Source: a virus
Virus record (IMG/VR): IMGVR_UViG_3300020558_000217
Span: 41,600 to 105,599 of that record
DNA: 64,000 nt
Reading direction: 5' to 3' (one strand)
Shown here one piece after another: positions 12,867 to 23,189 of this stretch. Within the stretch, counting starts at the first letter, position 1. Every line of letters starts with the position of its first letter. The notes under the pieces were generated by a model. That model saw nothing but the letters and a program-made list of their open reading frames with translations, was not told where the DNA came from and ran no database searches. A program made the position numbers and the translations under genes.

Positions 12867-14341
12867 TGGCAGAAAAGGCTTTTGAGAACAATAACAAAAC
12901 AGTTAGTCCGAATCATCAGACATTAGGTGGTAAAAAACCTAAGATTAATGCTGAAGTAAAATATGCTGACGCTCCTGCAGTAAAGCCAGATGATTCTAAA
13001 ACATTATCTGACGCTCGAGATAAATTTGCTCCAAATGCGGATAAGCCAACTTCTGCTTCGGCTGATAAAGGTCAAACTGATCTACCTCAATTGATGAAAA
13101 AGGTTGATCCGCAAGGAAAAGCGCAAGTTTTGCCTCAAATGTATCAGCAATTAATGCAGATGTCAAATATTTTAGGCATGGGCAGCGGCATGATGGGCGG
13201 CATGGGCGCTGGTGGTTCAGGACAAAATACACCACAAGGTATTCTACAAAATAGTGACCCAATACCTGCAGGTATAGTTACTGTAATTAACGATTCGTTT
13301 ACTGGCGCTCTTGCAATTTTGTCTCTCAGATATGGGTTTGAGAGAGTCATTTTGGTATTTACTACTTTATTAGATAAAGGCGGTATAGATAGAATTGATG
13401 ATAGGTTTCAGGATATCGTTAAGAATGGTATAGCAAATTTAATTAAAGTTGCTTTGTATTATGGGCCATTGAATATTCCTGTTTCAGTTTATGATGAAAC
13501 AATTTATGGCGACATTGTACCAGAACCTTTAGTTTCTTTAAGTAATGTGCCAGATGGATACAATAAACAATATTATGAAATTGCTGACGATCCATATCCC
13601 GGATACATAGAATGGTTATCACCAGACAAAACTGAAAAAGTTTATACCAGGAGACCGCCTGGTTCGTTTGTTTACACAACGCCAAATGAAGAGACATATT
13701 CAGTTTCTGAATTAGAAATCGCTGCCGATCTTAAGCCATACATTCAGATACAAATACCACAGCCATTATTGACGACTGATATATTAAATGAGATATTGGC
13801 CAAACAAGTTGTCAATGTAGAGGAAAATATTACCAACAATAATATTGGTAACAACTCAAGTCAAAATAATAATAGCAGTGGTGGTGGGAATATGGGAGGT
13901 CAATTGCAATCTCTTATGCAAATGTTGCTCTCACAACAGCTACCAAAATCTGTATTGAATCAAGGCGATGTACAAAAAACAATGAATCAATTTACTAAAG
14001 ATATGTCATTCAATAATCAGTTGTTTGAATTAGGTAACCAAGCTATGGGCGGAGGAATGGGCGGCGGTCTCGGTTCTCTAGGTAACATGGGTGGTATTTC
14101 AAATATCATGAGCGGTTTCAATTCCGGTGGCGGTGGTATTTCAGGAGTGCTCGGTAATCTTGGTGGTGGTAATTTATTAGGAAGTTTTGGTGGTTTTGGT
14201 GGTGGATCAGGCGGAGGTGGCGGAGGTGCTGGTAGTGGATTCCCTGGCGCTTCTGGTGGCGGATTTTATACTGGTGGAGATGTTACTGATACTGGTAAGA
14301 AAAATATTGCTCAGATGTTAACATTATTAGGTATAAGTTAA
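12866..14341 (+). CDS. Unknown hub-operon protein, 491 aa, Gly/Asn-rich
   Basis: No family recognised. Layout: residues 1-80 charged, low complexity; 80-120 Met/Gly/Gln-rich (MGSGMMGGMGAGG); about 130-310 a folded region with YGFERVILVFTTLLDKGG, IVKNGIANLIKVALYYGP and DDPYPGYIEW; about 325-345 Asn-rich; 350-491 Met/Gln and then Gly-rich with a C-terminal helix. Stops and starts abut both gp5 pieces, so it is probably part of, or an assembly aid for, the hub and spike. The Met/Gly-rich stretches resemble those near the end of the lysozyme-peptidase protein. Confidence 0.6.
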   Translation: MAEKAFENNNKTVSPNHQTLGGKKPKINAEVKYADAPAVKPDDSKTLSDARDKFAPNADKPTSASADKGQTDLPQLMKKVDPQGKAQVLPQMYQQLMQMSNILGMGSGMMGGMGAGGSGQNTPQGILQNSDPIPAGIVTVINDSFTGALAILSLRYGFERVILVFTTLLDKGGIDRIDDRFQDIVKNGIANLIKVALYYGPLNIPVSVYDETIYGDIVPEPLVSLSNVPDGYNKQYYEIADDPYPGYIEWLSPDKTEKVYTRRPPGSFVYTTPNEETYSVSELEIAADLKPYIQIQIPQPLLTTDILNEILAKQVVNVEENITNNNIGNNSSQNNNSSGGGNMGGQLQSLMQMLLSQQLPKSVLNQGDVQKTMNQFTKDMSFNNQLFELGNQAMGGGMGGGLGSLGNMGGISNIMSGFNSGGGGISGVLGNLGGGNLLGSFGGFGGGSGGGGGGAGSGFPGASGGGFYTGGDVTDTGKKNIAQMLTLLGIS

Positions 14342-15159
14342 TGGTAGATCATAATAAAAAAGTTCCAAAATCAGCACTAGACGAAAACGAGATTGAACCA
14401 AAATATGGTTATGTTCATGGAGAATGGGACGCACTTGGCGGACACCATTTAGTATATCGTAATCCAGAAGAACACGAAAAATCATATTCAGAGTCATTAA
14501 CTCCCAGTGGAAGTTACCAGATAACTCATCATGATCAAAAGAAAAAAGAGATACACACAGCAGTAAATCCTGGAGAACATAGAGCTTATGTTGGTGGTGG
14601 TAAATCAATTCAAGTAGACGGTCATTTCGATCACAATGGTGAAAAAACTGGTAGAATGGAACACGGTGATGATTTTGGTCAAACTACTGGTAAAAATTAC
14701 TATAGAGGAACTGGCAAAAAAGAATTCAAAATGTCTGGAGATTCCAGATATAATGGTGTTCAAAAAGGTTCGGCTCCTGTTCATTGTAATGTTGATGCAG
14801 GAACAAATAGAAATAGAGTGAAAGGCGATAGGTTTCACGCCACAGAAGGCGATTATGTTTCTATGGGCGAGAAGAAAAAAATTGAAGTCTTTCAAAAAGA
14901 CGTTTCAATGTATGCAGGTGCCAATCATGATGTATTCGTTAAAGAAAAAGGTAAAATAGAAACAGGTAGCACGATGTTAGTGCAGACCGGATCTACAGCT
15001 ACTGTAAATTCTGCCTCTGACGCTCTTGTTAAAGCAGCAACAGAAATTACAGTGGATGCTGGTTCTAAGATAACTTTAAAAGTCGGTGGTTCTAGTATTG
15101 TCATTGAAAGCGGTTCTATTACTATCAAGTCCGCAAGTATTAAGTTTGAACAAGGTTAA
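14341..15159 (+). CDS. Tail spike beta-helix, gp5 C-terminal / VgrG-like
   Basis: 272 residues. N-terminal half Gly/His/Lys-rich; residues about 180-272 form regular beta-helix repeats (KGKIETGSTMLVQTGSTATV, then VDAGSKITLKVGGSSIVIE). This is the prism of the membrane-piercing spike, trimeric in T4 gp5 and VgrG. It is followed directly by the PAAR tip. No lysozyme domain is present. Confidence 0.8.
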   Translation: MVDHNKKVPKSALDENEIEPKYGYVHGEWDALGGHHLVYRNPEEHEKSYSESLTPSGSYQITHHDQKKKEIHTAVNPGEHRAYVGGGKSIQVDGHFDHNGEKTGRMEHGDDFGQTTGKNYYRGTGKKEFKMSGDSRYNGVQKGSAPVHCNVDAGTNRNRVKGDRFHATEGDYVSMGEKKKIEVFQKDVSMYAGANHDVFVKEKGKIETGSTMLVQTGSTATVNSASDALVKAATEITVDAGSKITLKVGGSSIVIESGSITIKSASIKFEQG

Positions 15160-15167
15160 ATAGTTAG

Positions 15168-15455
15168 ATGGCTCAAGCACATAGACAAGACGATCAGAGA
15201 TCTTGTGGGGCTACTACAATAGTTAGTGGTCAAAGTTTTGTTACTATTGACGGTAAATTATGGGCTGTAGAGAATGATCAAAATACTCATGGCGCTGGCG
15301 GTTTGATTGCTAGTAAATCGTATATTACGATTGGTGGTAAAAAGATTATAGTTGTGAATGATAGTGCTAATCAAGATAATTTATGTCCAACGGCTGGAGG
15401 AGAACATTGTAATCCAAAGGCTTCATCCGGAAGTAGCTTAGTAGACGTAGGATAA
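15168..15455 (+). CDS. 5.4: PAAR-domain spike tip, gp5.4-like
   Basis: 95 residues, as in T4 gp5.4 (97). The PAAR pattern is clear: repeated short beta turns with GGLIASKSYITIGGKKIIV and conserved Cys/His near ends (RSCGATT, TAGGEHCNP) likely to bind the tip metal. It sharpens the trimeric spike. It lies between the beta-helix gene and gp25. Confidence 0.85.
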   Translation: MAQAHRQDDQRSCGATTIVSGQSFVTIDGKLWAVENDQNTHGAGGLIASKSYITIGGKKIIVVNDSANQDNLCPTAGGEHCNPKASSGSSLVDVG

Positions 15456-15457
15456 AA

Positions 15458-15886
15458 ATGGCATTAACAAGAGCAGATACCTTCACAGGTTCTAAAAAAC
15501 AAATTGAATATTTTTCAGACTTTTTGACTAGTTTTGCAAAAACACCAATTGGAAATCAATTGGCTAGAGTAACAAACGAACAAGCTGTCGTGCAGTCTTT
15601 GAAAAATCTTATAAGAACAAATTTGGGCGAAAGATTGTTTCAGCCTACAGTTGGTTCTGACGTTATGGCAACTTTATTTGAGTTGAACACAGACGAGGCT
15701 AGGGATTCATTAGAATTATTCATCAATAACACTGTTGAGAACAATGAACCTAGAGTCAATCTAGTACAAACCATAGTGAATACCGATAATATTAATGAAA
15801 ATCAAATTGAGATAACTTTGATTTATAACTTAATAAATAATCCAACAGAGTTAACTCTTAATTTAGTACTAAAAAGAGTCCGATAA
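15458..15886 (+). CDS. 25: gp25, baseplate wedge lysozyme-like protein
   Basis: 142 residues (T4: 132). SLKNLIRTNLGERLFQPTVGSDV is the gp25/GPW signature, including the EPR-type neighbourhood (NNEPRVNLV) that binds the gp6 core bundle. It forms part of the sheath-initiating wedge. The stop is followed immediately by the gp6 ATG. Confidence 0.92.
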   Translation: MALTRADTFTGSKKQIEYFSDFLTSFAKTPIGNQLARVTNEQAVVQSLKNLIRTNLGERLFQPTVGSDVMATLFELNTDEARDSLELFINNTVENNEPRVNLVQTIVNTDNINENQIEITLIYNLINNPTELTLNLVLKRVR

Positions 15887-17701
15887 ATGGCAAATAGTTC
15901 ACTCAATCTTTCGTCTCTAGATTTTGACACCCTTAAAGATAATTTTAAGGAATTTCTAAAAACACAATCAGCATTCAAAGATTATAATTTTGATGGTTCG
16001 AATATTAACGTTCTCCTAGACGTTATGTCTTATAATTCATATTTAAATTCGTTTTATTTAAATATGATTGCATCAGAGATGTTCTTAGATTCAGCTCAAA
16101 AAATAGACTCTGTTATTTCTCATGCAAAAGAATTAAATTACACGCCCAGAAGTTCTCATTCTGCTGTTGCTAATATCACTTTTACTGTGGAAACTAGCGG
16201 ATTTACATCAAATAAATTAACGATTCCCAAAGGGACCAGATTCACTGGTTTTAATTCTAACGGAACATATACCTTCGTTACAGATCTTTCACAGACTTTT
16301 GTTTCTTCTAATAATACTTATTTGGTAGAAAACATCCAAATAAATGAAGGCACATATTTTACTGATTCTTTTGTTTTAGATTACGAAATTGAAAATCAAA
16401 GATTTATACTTTCTAACGAAAACATTGATATTGAAAGTATTACAGTAAATGTCTCGGAAAATGGAGTTAATACTGATTACACTTTTGCAACCACTTTGTT
16501 TGGTTTAAGTGACGCCTCTACCGTTTATTTTATTCAGGCAGTCGAAGGCGGTAGATATGAAATTAGATTTGGTGATGGATTATTTGGAAAAAAACCAATA
16601 AACGGAGCTACGGTTGTTGTTGAATATATTGTAACAAATGGTTCAGATGGTAATGGTGTTGAAAATTTTGCATTAACAGATAATCTTGGTCCTGGTAATG
16701 GCGGCGAAGCTACTGCTTCGGAAATCACAGTTATTACTAGTTCTATACAAGGCGCAAATCAAGAAACTATAGAAGACATAAAATTTAATGCTCCTAGATA
16801 TTTTGCCGCTCAACAAAGAGCAGTTTCTATAGATGATTATTACTCACTAGTGCGTGCCAAATTTGGTGGAGCTGTTGACGATGTTATTATCTATGGTGGG
16901 CAAGATTTAGAACCAAAACTATACGGAAGAGTTATTGTTTCAGTAAAACCAACCGCATCTGTTACTGCATCTTCATTATTAAAAAATGATATCGTAAATT
17001 ATTTACAAGATTTTATCGCTCTACCAAATAGAGTCATAGTAACTGATCCTGATTATTTTTATATTGATGTATCTTCTACAGTTCAATTTAATTCTAAACT
17101 GACAACAAAATATTCTACTGAAATTAAAAGTATGATATTGGATGGTATTATTAATTTTAGTAGAGATCATTTAGAAAAATTTGGCAACGATTTTAGATAT
17201 AGCAGATTCGTTACTCGTATCGATTCATTAGATCAGAGTATAACAAGTAATGATACACGAGTAAAAATAATCAAAAGATTGACCCCTAAATTATTATTTG
17301 CTACTTCTTTTGATGTCCGTTTCAATAATGGAGCTGAACAAGAAGGTTTATATGATGGTGTAGCATATCCAGATCAAAGAGTTTTAACTAGCACAGGATT
17401 TTCATACGTTGACGAAGAAGATAATATCTATCCTAACTGTTATTTAGAAGACGACGCTCTTGGTAATGTATTAGTATATACGTTTTTGAAAGGTATCAAA
17501 ACTATCTTAAAAACAAATATTGGAATCATAAATTATGAAACTGGTGCAGTATCGATAACCAATCTTAAAACTTCTTATTATAATAGTTACATAGAGTTAT
17601 CTTTAACTACTAAAAATAAAGATATCATTGCATCTAAAAACATGGTTCTTTTAATTGACCCTGTTGACGTTAACATAGACATCATAGAAACAATAAGATA
17701 A
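15887..17701 (+). CDS. 6: gp6, baseplate wedge (baseplate J-like)
   Basis: 604 residues (T4: 660). N-terminus with FKDYNFDGSNINVLLDVMSY and NSFYLNMIASEMFLDSA is conserved; VVEYIVTNGSDGNGV and APRYFAAQQRAVSIDDYYSL are the baseplate-J type motifs. gp6 forms the iris ring that holds the wedge together. Followed after one base by gp7. Confidence 0.92.
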   Translation: MANSSLNLSSLDFDTLKDNFKEFLKTQSAFKDYNFDGSNINVLLDVMSYNSYLNSFYLNMIASEMFLDSAQKIDSVISHAKELNYTPRSSHSAVANITFTVETSGFTSNKLTIPKGTRFTGFNSNGTYTFVTDLSQTFVSSNNTYLVENIQINEGTYFTDSFVLDYEIENQRFILSNENIDIESITVNVSENGVNTDYTFATTLFGLSDASTVYFIQAVEGGRYEIRFGDGLFGKKPINGATVVVEYIVTNGSDGNGVENFALTDNLGPGNGGEATASEITVITSSIQGANQETIEDIKFNAPRYFAAQQRAVSIDDYYSLVRAKFGGAVDDVIIYGGQDLEPKLYGRVIVSVKPTASVTASSLLKNDIVNYLQDFIALPNRVIVTDPDYFYIDVSSTVQFNSKLTTKYSTEIKSMILDGIINFSRDHLEKFGNDFRYSRFVTRIDSLDQSITSNDTRVKIIKRLTPKLLFATSFDVRFNNGAEQEGLYDGVAYPDQRVLTSTGFSYVDEEDNIYPNCYLEDDALGNVLVYTFLKGIKTILKTNIGIINYETGAVSITNLKTSYYNSYIELSLTTKNKDIIASKNMVLLIDPVDVNIDIIETIR

Positions 17702-17702
17702 A

Positions 17703-20700
17703 ATGGATCCAAAAATAGAAAAAACGATATCTAATTTCGTTCAGAATCAGTTTCCGCAATTCTATCAAGAGGAAGGCGAAAATTTTATTCTGTTTGTCAA
17801 AACATATTTTGAATGGATGGAAACTGAAGGTCAGCCTATCAGAGAGGCTAGACAATTATTTGAATATAGAGATATTGATACAACTATTGAAAGATTTTTA
17901 GAATATTTTCAGAAAAAATATTTATACGGAATACCATTCAACATTATTGCCAATAAAAGATTTTTGTTAAAACATATACTTAATGTATATCGTTCTAAAG
18001 GTACAATACAAGGTTATAAACTATTATTCAGATTGATATATAATGAAGACGTAGACGTTTATCTGCCCGGTAAAGATGTTCTTAGGGTATCTGATGGTAA
18101 ATGGGTGGAACCAAAATATTTGGAATTATCTTGGAGTCCAATTTTAGATTCGTTAATTGGTAAAACAATATATGGAGTATCTTCTGGAACTTCGGCTGTA
18201 GTTGAACGAATTGTAAAAGAACGTTTTAACAAAGACGAAATATATGTAATGTATATTAATGATGTTGGTCCCAAAGGCGGAGATTTCATCGTTTCTGAAA
18301 AAATTGTTGATAACCAATTCAAATCTAATTCTGAATTGGTTAGTTTATCGCCTACAGTTTTGGGTTCTTTGGACAGACTTGATGTTTTCAATAGTGGTAA
18401 CTCGTTTAATGTTGGCGACGTTCTTAAAATTGCATACAAAGATTTAGATACAAATGAAATAGATTCATTTGGCGATCAAGGTTTGATTGTAGTTACTTCA
18501 CTATTTCGTGGATTCGGATCGCTCAACTTTAACATCAGAAATGGTGGTTTCGGGTTTACTGCTAATGCTGCTATTTTCTTATATAAAAACATACTAGATC
18601 AAACTGGTCAGGGCGCAAGTTTTAATATTAAAATAGCCGACGTTAGAAGATTAACATATAATACAGATCTATTTTTAGATTTTATGGATCTTCAATTAGA
18701 CGAAATATACGGTTTCAGTAAATATCAAAACGCAAATTCGGCTTCTACACTGGACGAATGTTTTTCCTACGATACAAATGATTTTGGTAGAATAGCGGCG
18801 CTAACAAACGTTTTAACTGGTAATGGTTATATTGCTCCTGCTAATGTTTTTATTCGTTCTACTTATAGATCTAAAAATATTCCGGGAAGATTGACTTGGT
18901 ACAACAGTAACGATTTTATTAACGCTTACTCCACGGACGTCTATGTTAATACCTCATTTATCAGTAATAACGTTATTCTTATAGCAAACGCTGTTAAACA
19001 TTATGATACAAACGCATACGTAGATTATATTGTACCAGCAGGAAATACTGCTATTAATGGTTTGACTGCTAATACAAGATATTATGTGAAAACTACTAAT
19101 ACGTTAGGTATTACATTAAGCGCCACTCAAGGCGGAACGACTTTAAATATTAATACAGCTGTCACTAGTAATACCACTGAAAGACATTCTTTCATAACAA
19201 AGGCTCTTACAAAAAGTTTTTTTGCTAACACTACCTCTGTAAATAATGCAAGCTATTCTATCCTAGTAACAGATGCTAATACTTATTTTTACCCAGACGA
19301 TTATGTATATTATCTTGTCCCTGCAGGCAATACTGGGTTACTTGGTATTACACCAAATAGTTTTTATTATGTAGAAAGCTCGAACTCTACAGCTATAACA
19401 TTGAGCGATACATTCACAGGCAATTCAGATCCAATTGAAATTGCAACAGATGTTATATTGGCTGGAGAAACGCATTATCTATTAAATGACACTACTAGAA
19501 ATATTTACCCATACGTAAACGGTTATTCTACACAAGTTTATGCTAATACATTTTCAATTAATAATACTAGTTATGCAATCAAAATAGCAAACGCTGATAT
19601 ATATTTTTCTGTTAATGATAGAGTTTATTATGACGTTCCTGTTGGTAATACCGCCATAGCTAATTTAAGAGCAAATTCTGTTGTTTACATCAAAACTTCT
19701 AATTCGTCAGCAATTACTCTGAGTAACACTGCTGGCGGTCCAGTAATGCAAATTTACACCAGTTCTTCTGGAGCAGCAGAAACACATACTATTAAAACTG
19801 CTAAATTTAGTAAATATTTCGCAAATGATGACGTTATATATCTACAATCAGACAGCACAAATGCTAATACTTTGGAATTGGCAGTTATTAGAAATATAAT
19901 AAGCGATGTATCGATACAGCTGTACGGGTTCACTAACAGCAGCTCTACGAGTAATTCTCTTTATGGAAGAGCTGTTGTTATTATGCCTTCTCAGTTTGAT
20001 GTTTCAGAGTTTACAGGCAGAAATAAAATTACAGGTAATTCTGATATTTTCAGTATTCTTTCTTATACATATAGTACCTTAGATTATACCAATTTAGCTA
20101 ATATTATGAAAAGGCTAGATGGTACCATAAATGGTATAAATGATAATATCGAAGCTCTAAATTCTAGTGGTAATAATATTGTAGAAAATGTTTCAGCGAT
20201 CAATTCTGGTAAGGCTTATGTTGAAGGCGAATCAGTACGAGCTTATCGTTATGGTATTTTGCAAGTACCCACTGTTGCAAAAGGTGGAACAGGTTATGTC
20301 AATGGTGACACAATCATATTCAGCGGCGGTGTTACTGAAACACCTGCCAGAGGCTCAATTCTGACAAATTCTCAAGGCAATGTAGTTTCTGTTAATACAG
20401 CAGAAGGAGCTTGGTATGGCGGTGTAGGTTATAATTCACTACCAGAAATAAGTATTAGATCAGCGAATAATTTAGCAAATGGCGCCGTTTTAACCACAAA
20501 TTATATCCCATTTGATACAGCCAATGAAATCAGAGGATTAGTGAGAAAAAGCGGAATAGGTAGAGGATTGGGTTATTGGGCGACTACTGATGGACTTTTG
20601 AATTCGGATAAGGTCATTCAAGATAGTTATTATTATCAGGATTATTCTTATGAATTGAGAACTGCACTTAGTCTAGAAACATACAAAGACGTATTTTACT

Positions 20701-21023
20701 CTACTTTTCACACAGCAGGTTCGGCTCTGTTTGGTAAATATGAATTACAACCTTTTGTGATGGCAAGTAACATAGAGTTAAATATCGATACTCTCGCTAA
20801 TACGGCTTGGCCGCTTTGGCTAACTTGTGATATCGCAGACCCAAGAATTAGAGCGGACGTGTATCTTGAAGAACTCGCCAACGGGTATCCGCTCCCTGGC
20901 GTTATACTTACTGTAGACCAATTCACATTTTCTAATAATTATTTTGGATGTGATATAAATACAGTATACGCTGACAGCACAGAAATAACTTCTGACAGAT
21001 TCTCAGAAGATTTACCAACATAA
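17703..21023 (+). CDS. 7: gp7, baseplate wedge
   Basis: 1106 residues (T4: 1032). N-terminus FVQNQFPQFYQEEGENFILF, then YFEWMETEG, and KHILNVYRSKGTIQGYKLLFRL (residues about 88-110) is characteristic. About residues 410-700 hold three tandem copies of a module with GNTxIxGLxxNxxYYVKT followed by an ITLSxT strand, absent from T4 gp7; the C-terminus resumes conserved wedge features (YNSLPEISIRSA). Probably these modules decorate the wedge exterior. Confidence 0.88.
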   Translation: MDPKIEKTISNFVQNQFPQFYQEEGENFILFVKTYFEWMETEGQPIREARQLFEYRDIDTTIERFLEYFQKKYLYGIPFNIIANKRFLLKHILNVYRSKGTIQGYKLLFRLIYNEDVDVYLPGKDVLRVSDGKWVEPKYLELSWSPILDSLIGKTIYGVSSGTSAVVERIVKERFNKDEIYVMYINDVGPKGGDFIVSEKIVDNQFKSNSELVSLSPTVLGSLDRLDVFNSGNSFNVGDVLKIAYKDLDTNEIDSFGDQGLIVVTSLFRGFGSLNFNIRNGGFGFTANAAIFLYKNILDQTGQGASFNIKIADVRRLTYNTDLFLDFMDLQLDEIYGFSKYQNANSASTLDECFSYDTNDFGRIAALTNVLTGNGYIAPANVFIRSTYRSKNIPGRLTWYNSNDFINAYSTDVYVNTSFISNNVILIANAVKHYDTNAYVDYIVPAGNTAINGLTANTRYYVKTTNTLGITLSATQGGTTLNINTAVTSNTTERHSFITKALTKSFFANTTSVNNASYSILVTDANTYFYPDDYVYYLVPAGNTGLLGITPNSFYYVESSNSTAITLSDTFTGNSDPIEIATDVILAGETHYLLNDTTRNIYPYVNGYSTQVYANTFSINNTSYAIKIANADIYFSVNDRVYYDVPVGNTAIANLRANSVVYIKTSNSSAITLSNTAGGPVMQIYTSSSGAAETHTIKTAKFSKYFANDDVIYLQSDSTNANTLELAVIRNIISDVSIQLYGFTNSSSTSNSLYGRAVVIMPSQFDVSEFTGRNKITGNSDIFSILSYTYSTLDYTNLANIMKRLDGTINGINDNIEALNSSGNNIVENVSAINSGKAYVEGESVRAYRYGILQVPTVAKGGTGYVNGDTIIFSGGVTETPARGSILTNSQGNVVSVNTAEGAWYGGVGYNSLPEISIRSANNLANGAVLTTNYIPFDTANEIRGLVRKSGIGRGLGYWATTDGLLNSDKVIQDSYYYQDYSYELRTALSLETYKDVFYSTFHTAGSALFGKYELQPFVMASNIELNIDTLANTAWPLWLTCDIADPRIRADVYLEELANGYPLPGVILTVDQFTFSNNYFGCDINTVYADSTEITSDRFSEDLPT

Positions 21024-21044
21024 TTTAGTCATAGGGGATTTAAA

Positions 21045-21629
21045 TTGGCAAGACAAGTAGTAAACGTCGGAAACGACCCAAATGATGGAACTGGAACTCC
21101 TCTTAGAGATGCCATGGTTATCATTAATGATAATTTTTTGGAGCTTTATACTAATCCGGTTGTGAATACTTCAATAACAGTCGGCAATTCTTCAGTAAAC
21201 ACTGTTGTGAACTCTACATCTATAGTTTTCGGTAATAACTCTTCTGTCATTAGGATTGGAAACACTTCAATCAATGCTATCGCCAACAGTTCAGGATTCT
21301 TTACAGGGAATGGAACTGTCACAGCAAATTCTATCAGTGTTTCCTCTAATACTATAAATGTTGGATCGTTCACAGCTGCAGCTAATGGGTACACATTTTT
21401 ACCAAACGGTTTCAAATTAAATTATGGTTATGTATTTTGTAATTCTAGCGTAGGCAATGCTACTTTTTCGTCAGCGTTTGCGACAGCGTGTTATGTAGTT
21501 ACGGCCACTTCTAATACAGCAGCAGTTACATATGAACCTGCTGTAGTCGGAACTAATACTACCGTGGCTATTATCAGAACATCAAATACAACAGCCGTAA
21601 ACGTTTATTATATGGCTATAGGAAGATAA
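21045..21629 (+). CDS. Small structural/fibre protein, 194 aa (TTG start)
   Basis: TTG start with AGGGG about eight bases upstream. The N-terminus RQVVNVGNDPNDGTGTPLRD, followed by DNFLELY, is a recurrent anchoring motif in T4-like virion proteins. Then come repeats of the VGNSSVNTVVNSTS kind and a compact C-terminal beta domain (AACYVVTATSN, VAIIRTSNTTAVNVYYMAIGR). Lies between gp7 and gp8, so likely a baseplate-attached short fibre (gp9/gp10/gp12 zone of T4). Confidence 0.6.
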   Translation: MARQVVNVGNDPNDGTGTPLRDAMVIINDNFLELYTNPVVNTSITVGNSSVNTVVNSTSIVFGNNSSVIRIGNTSINAIANSSGFFTGNGTVTANSISVSSNTINVGSFTAAANGYTFLPNGFKLNYGYVFCNSSVGNATFSSAFATACYVVTATSNTAAVTYEPAVVGTNTTVAIIRTSNTTAVNVYYMAIGR

Positions 21630-21638
21630 GGCGAATAA

Positions 21639-23174
21639 ATGACAGGAGTATTACAACCTTCTTATAGAAAGGCTCTAATTGATGAAATGTTTGATAACAT
21701 AAGATCAAACACTTCATATTATTATGCAGTCGCCTCTAATCCTATATTAAGAGTTGGGCCCCTTCCTAATACTACCCCAGACGACTATAATACTAAATTT
21801 GAAACTGATTGGTTAATGTTATTTGGTAAAAAATTATCAATAACCAATTTTGCTCCATTAGTTGATAATAATCTATGGGCGAATGGTTTTGTCTACAAAA
21901 TGTATGATAATAACGATGTAGATTTATATTCAAACAATAAATTTTATGTTATAAGTCCTCCAGAATTTGATGGTGGAACTTATAACATCTTTAAATGTAT
22001 GGACAATGCCAATAATTCTCCTTCTACAGTAAAACCAGCAATAGTACAAGTAACTTCTTTTCAAACTGATGATGGTTATGTTTGGAGATATGTAACTTCT
22101 ATTCCATATAGACTTTATAAAATGTTTGCTACAGACACATATGCACCAGTTTATGCAAACAGTGTTACTACTTTATATGCTAATCAATACTGCGGCGTCG
22201 AAAAGGTAGTCATTACTAATACTGGCTCTGGATACGTAGGATACCATGATGGAACTATCTTATCAGCTAACAGCACAGTTATTCAGGTAGGCAATACAGC
22301 AAGTAATGCTTCGGGTATCTATAACAACAGCGCAATTTATATCTATAATGTCACTTTAACAACTTCTCAAATATTTCAAATATCAGATTATGTATCTAAC
22401 AGCGTTGGAAAGTGGGTGCTTTTGAATGGAGAGGCTAATACTACAAATATTATCCCAGAAGCTACTCAATATAAAATTTCACCAAGAGTTGTTTTTACTA
22501 CAGATGGCGGTACACAGCCAGTAGCATATAGCGTTGTTAATACTACTACTAATTCTATTAGTAATATAGTTATGCTTGATATCGGCGCTGATATATCATG
22601 GGCAAACGTTTCTATAGTATCCGCTGTTGGTTCTGGTGCGAATGTATATGCTATAGTTCCGCCACCAGGCGGTCACGGTTCTGACCCAGTCTCAGAATTG
22701 AATGTAAAGGCATTGGGCGTTAATTTTCATTTTGCCAACAGCGAAGGTAATACAGTATCTGACGATTTATTATATAACAAAATTGGTATAATTAAAAACC
22801 CTTACGGTCTACATGCTAATGGCGCTAAAAGTAATACCGCTTACATATCTACAACGTTTAGTCAAACATTAGACGCTAATTTATTGAATCCAGTATTATT
22901 TACTGTTGGTGATAGAATCTATGGAAATACTAGCAATGCTTATGGTATAGTGGCCTTTGCTAATACATCTAGGATAAAAGTAGTAGGCGATAAAACTTTT
23001 GTTAATGGAGAATTTGTATTTTCTAGCGATTCAGTTTTGAGTTCAGAAATTGATATTATTGATAACGGTAGTATTTACGTTAAAGACGTAAAACCATTAT
23101 ATGTCCAAGATATAAATAACGTAAATAGGTCTAATTCTCAAACAGAATCTTTTAAGCTGATCATTGAGATTTAA
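21639..23174 (+). CDS. 8: gp8, baseplate wedge, extended
   Basis: 511 residues (T4: 334). The N-terminal region is gp8-like: YRKALIDEMFDNIRSNTSYYYAV, TKFETDWLMLFGKKLS, NNKFYVISPPEFDGGTYNIF and VWRYVTSIPYRLYKMFATD. The C-terminal 170 residues add beta-rich material (ANSEGNTVSDDLLYNKIGII) with strand-turn repeats. It connects wedge arms around gp6/gp7. Confidence 0.85.
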   Translation: MTGVLQPSYRKALIDEMFDNIRSNTSYYYAVASNPILRVGPLPNTTPDDYNTKFETDWLMLFGKKLSITNFAPLVDNNLWANGFVYKMYDNNDVDLYSNNKFYVISPPEFDGGTYNIFKCMDNANNSPSTVKPAIVQVTSFQTDDGYVWRYVTSIPYRLYKMFATDTYAPVYANSVTTLYANQYCGVEKVVITNTGSGYVGYHDGTILSANSTVIQVGNTASNASGIYNNSAIYIYNVTLTTSQIFQISDYVSNSVGKWVLLNGEANTTNIIPEATQYKISPRVVFTTDGGTQPVAYSVVNTTTNSISNIVMLDIGADISWANVSIVSAVGSGANVYAIVPPPGGHGSDPVSELNVKALGVNFHFANSEGNTVSDDLLYNKIGIIKNPYGLHANGAKSNTAYISTTFSQTLDANLLNPVLFTVGDRIYGNTSNAYGIVAFANTSRIKVVGDKTFVNGEFVFSSDSVLSSEIDIIDNGSIYVKDVKPLYVQDINNVNRSNSQTESFKLIIEI

Positions 23175-23189
23175 TAACGGGAACTCATA

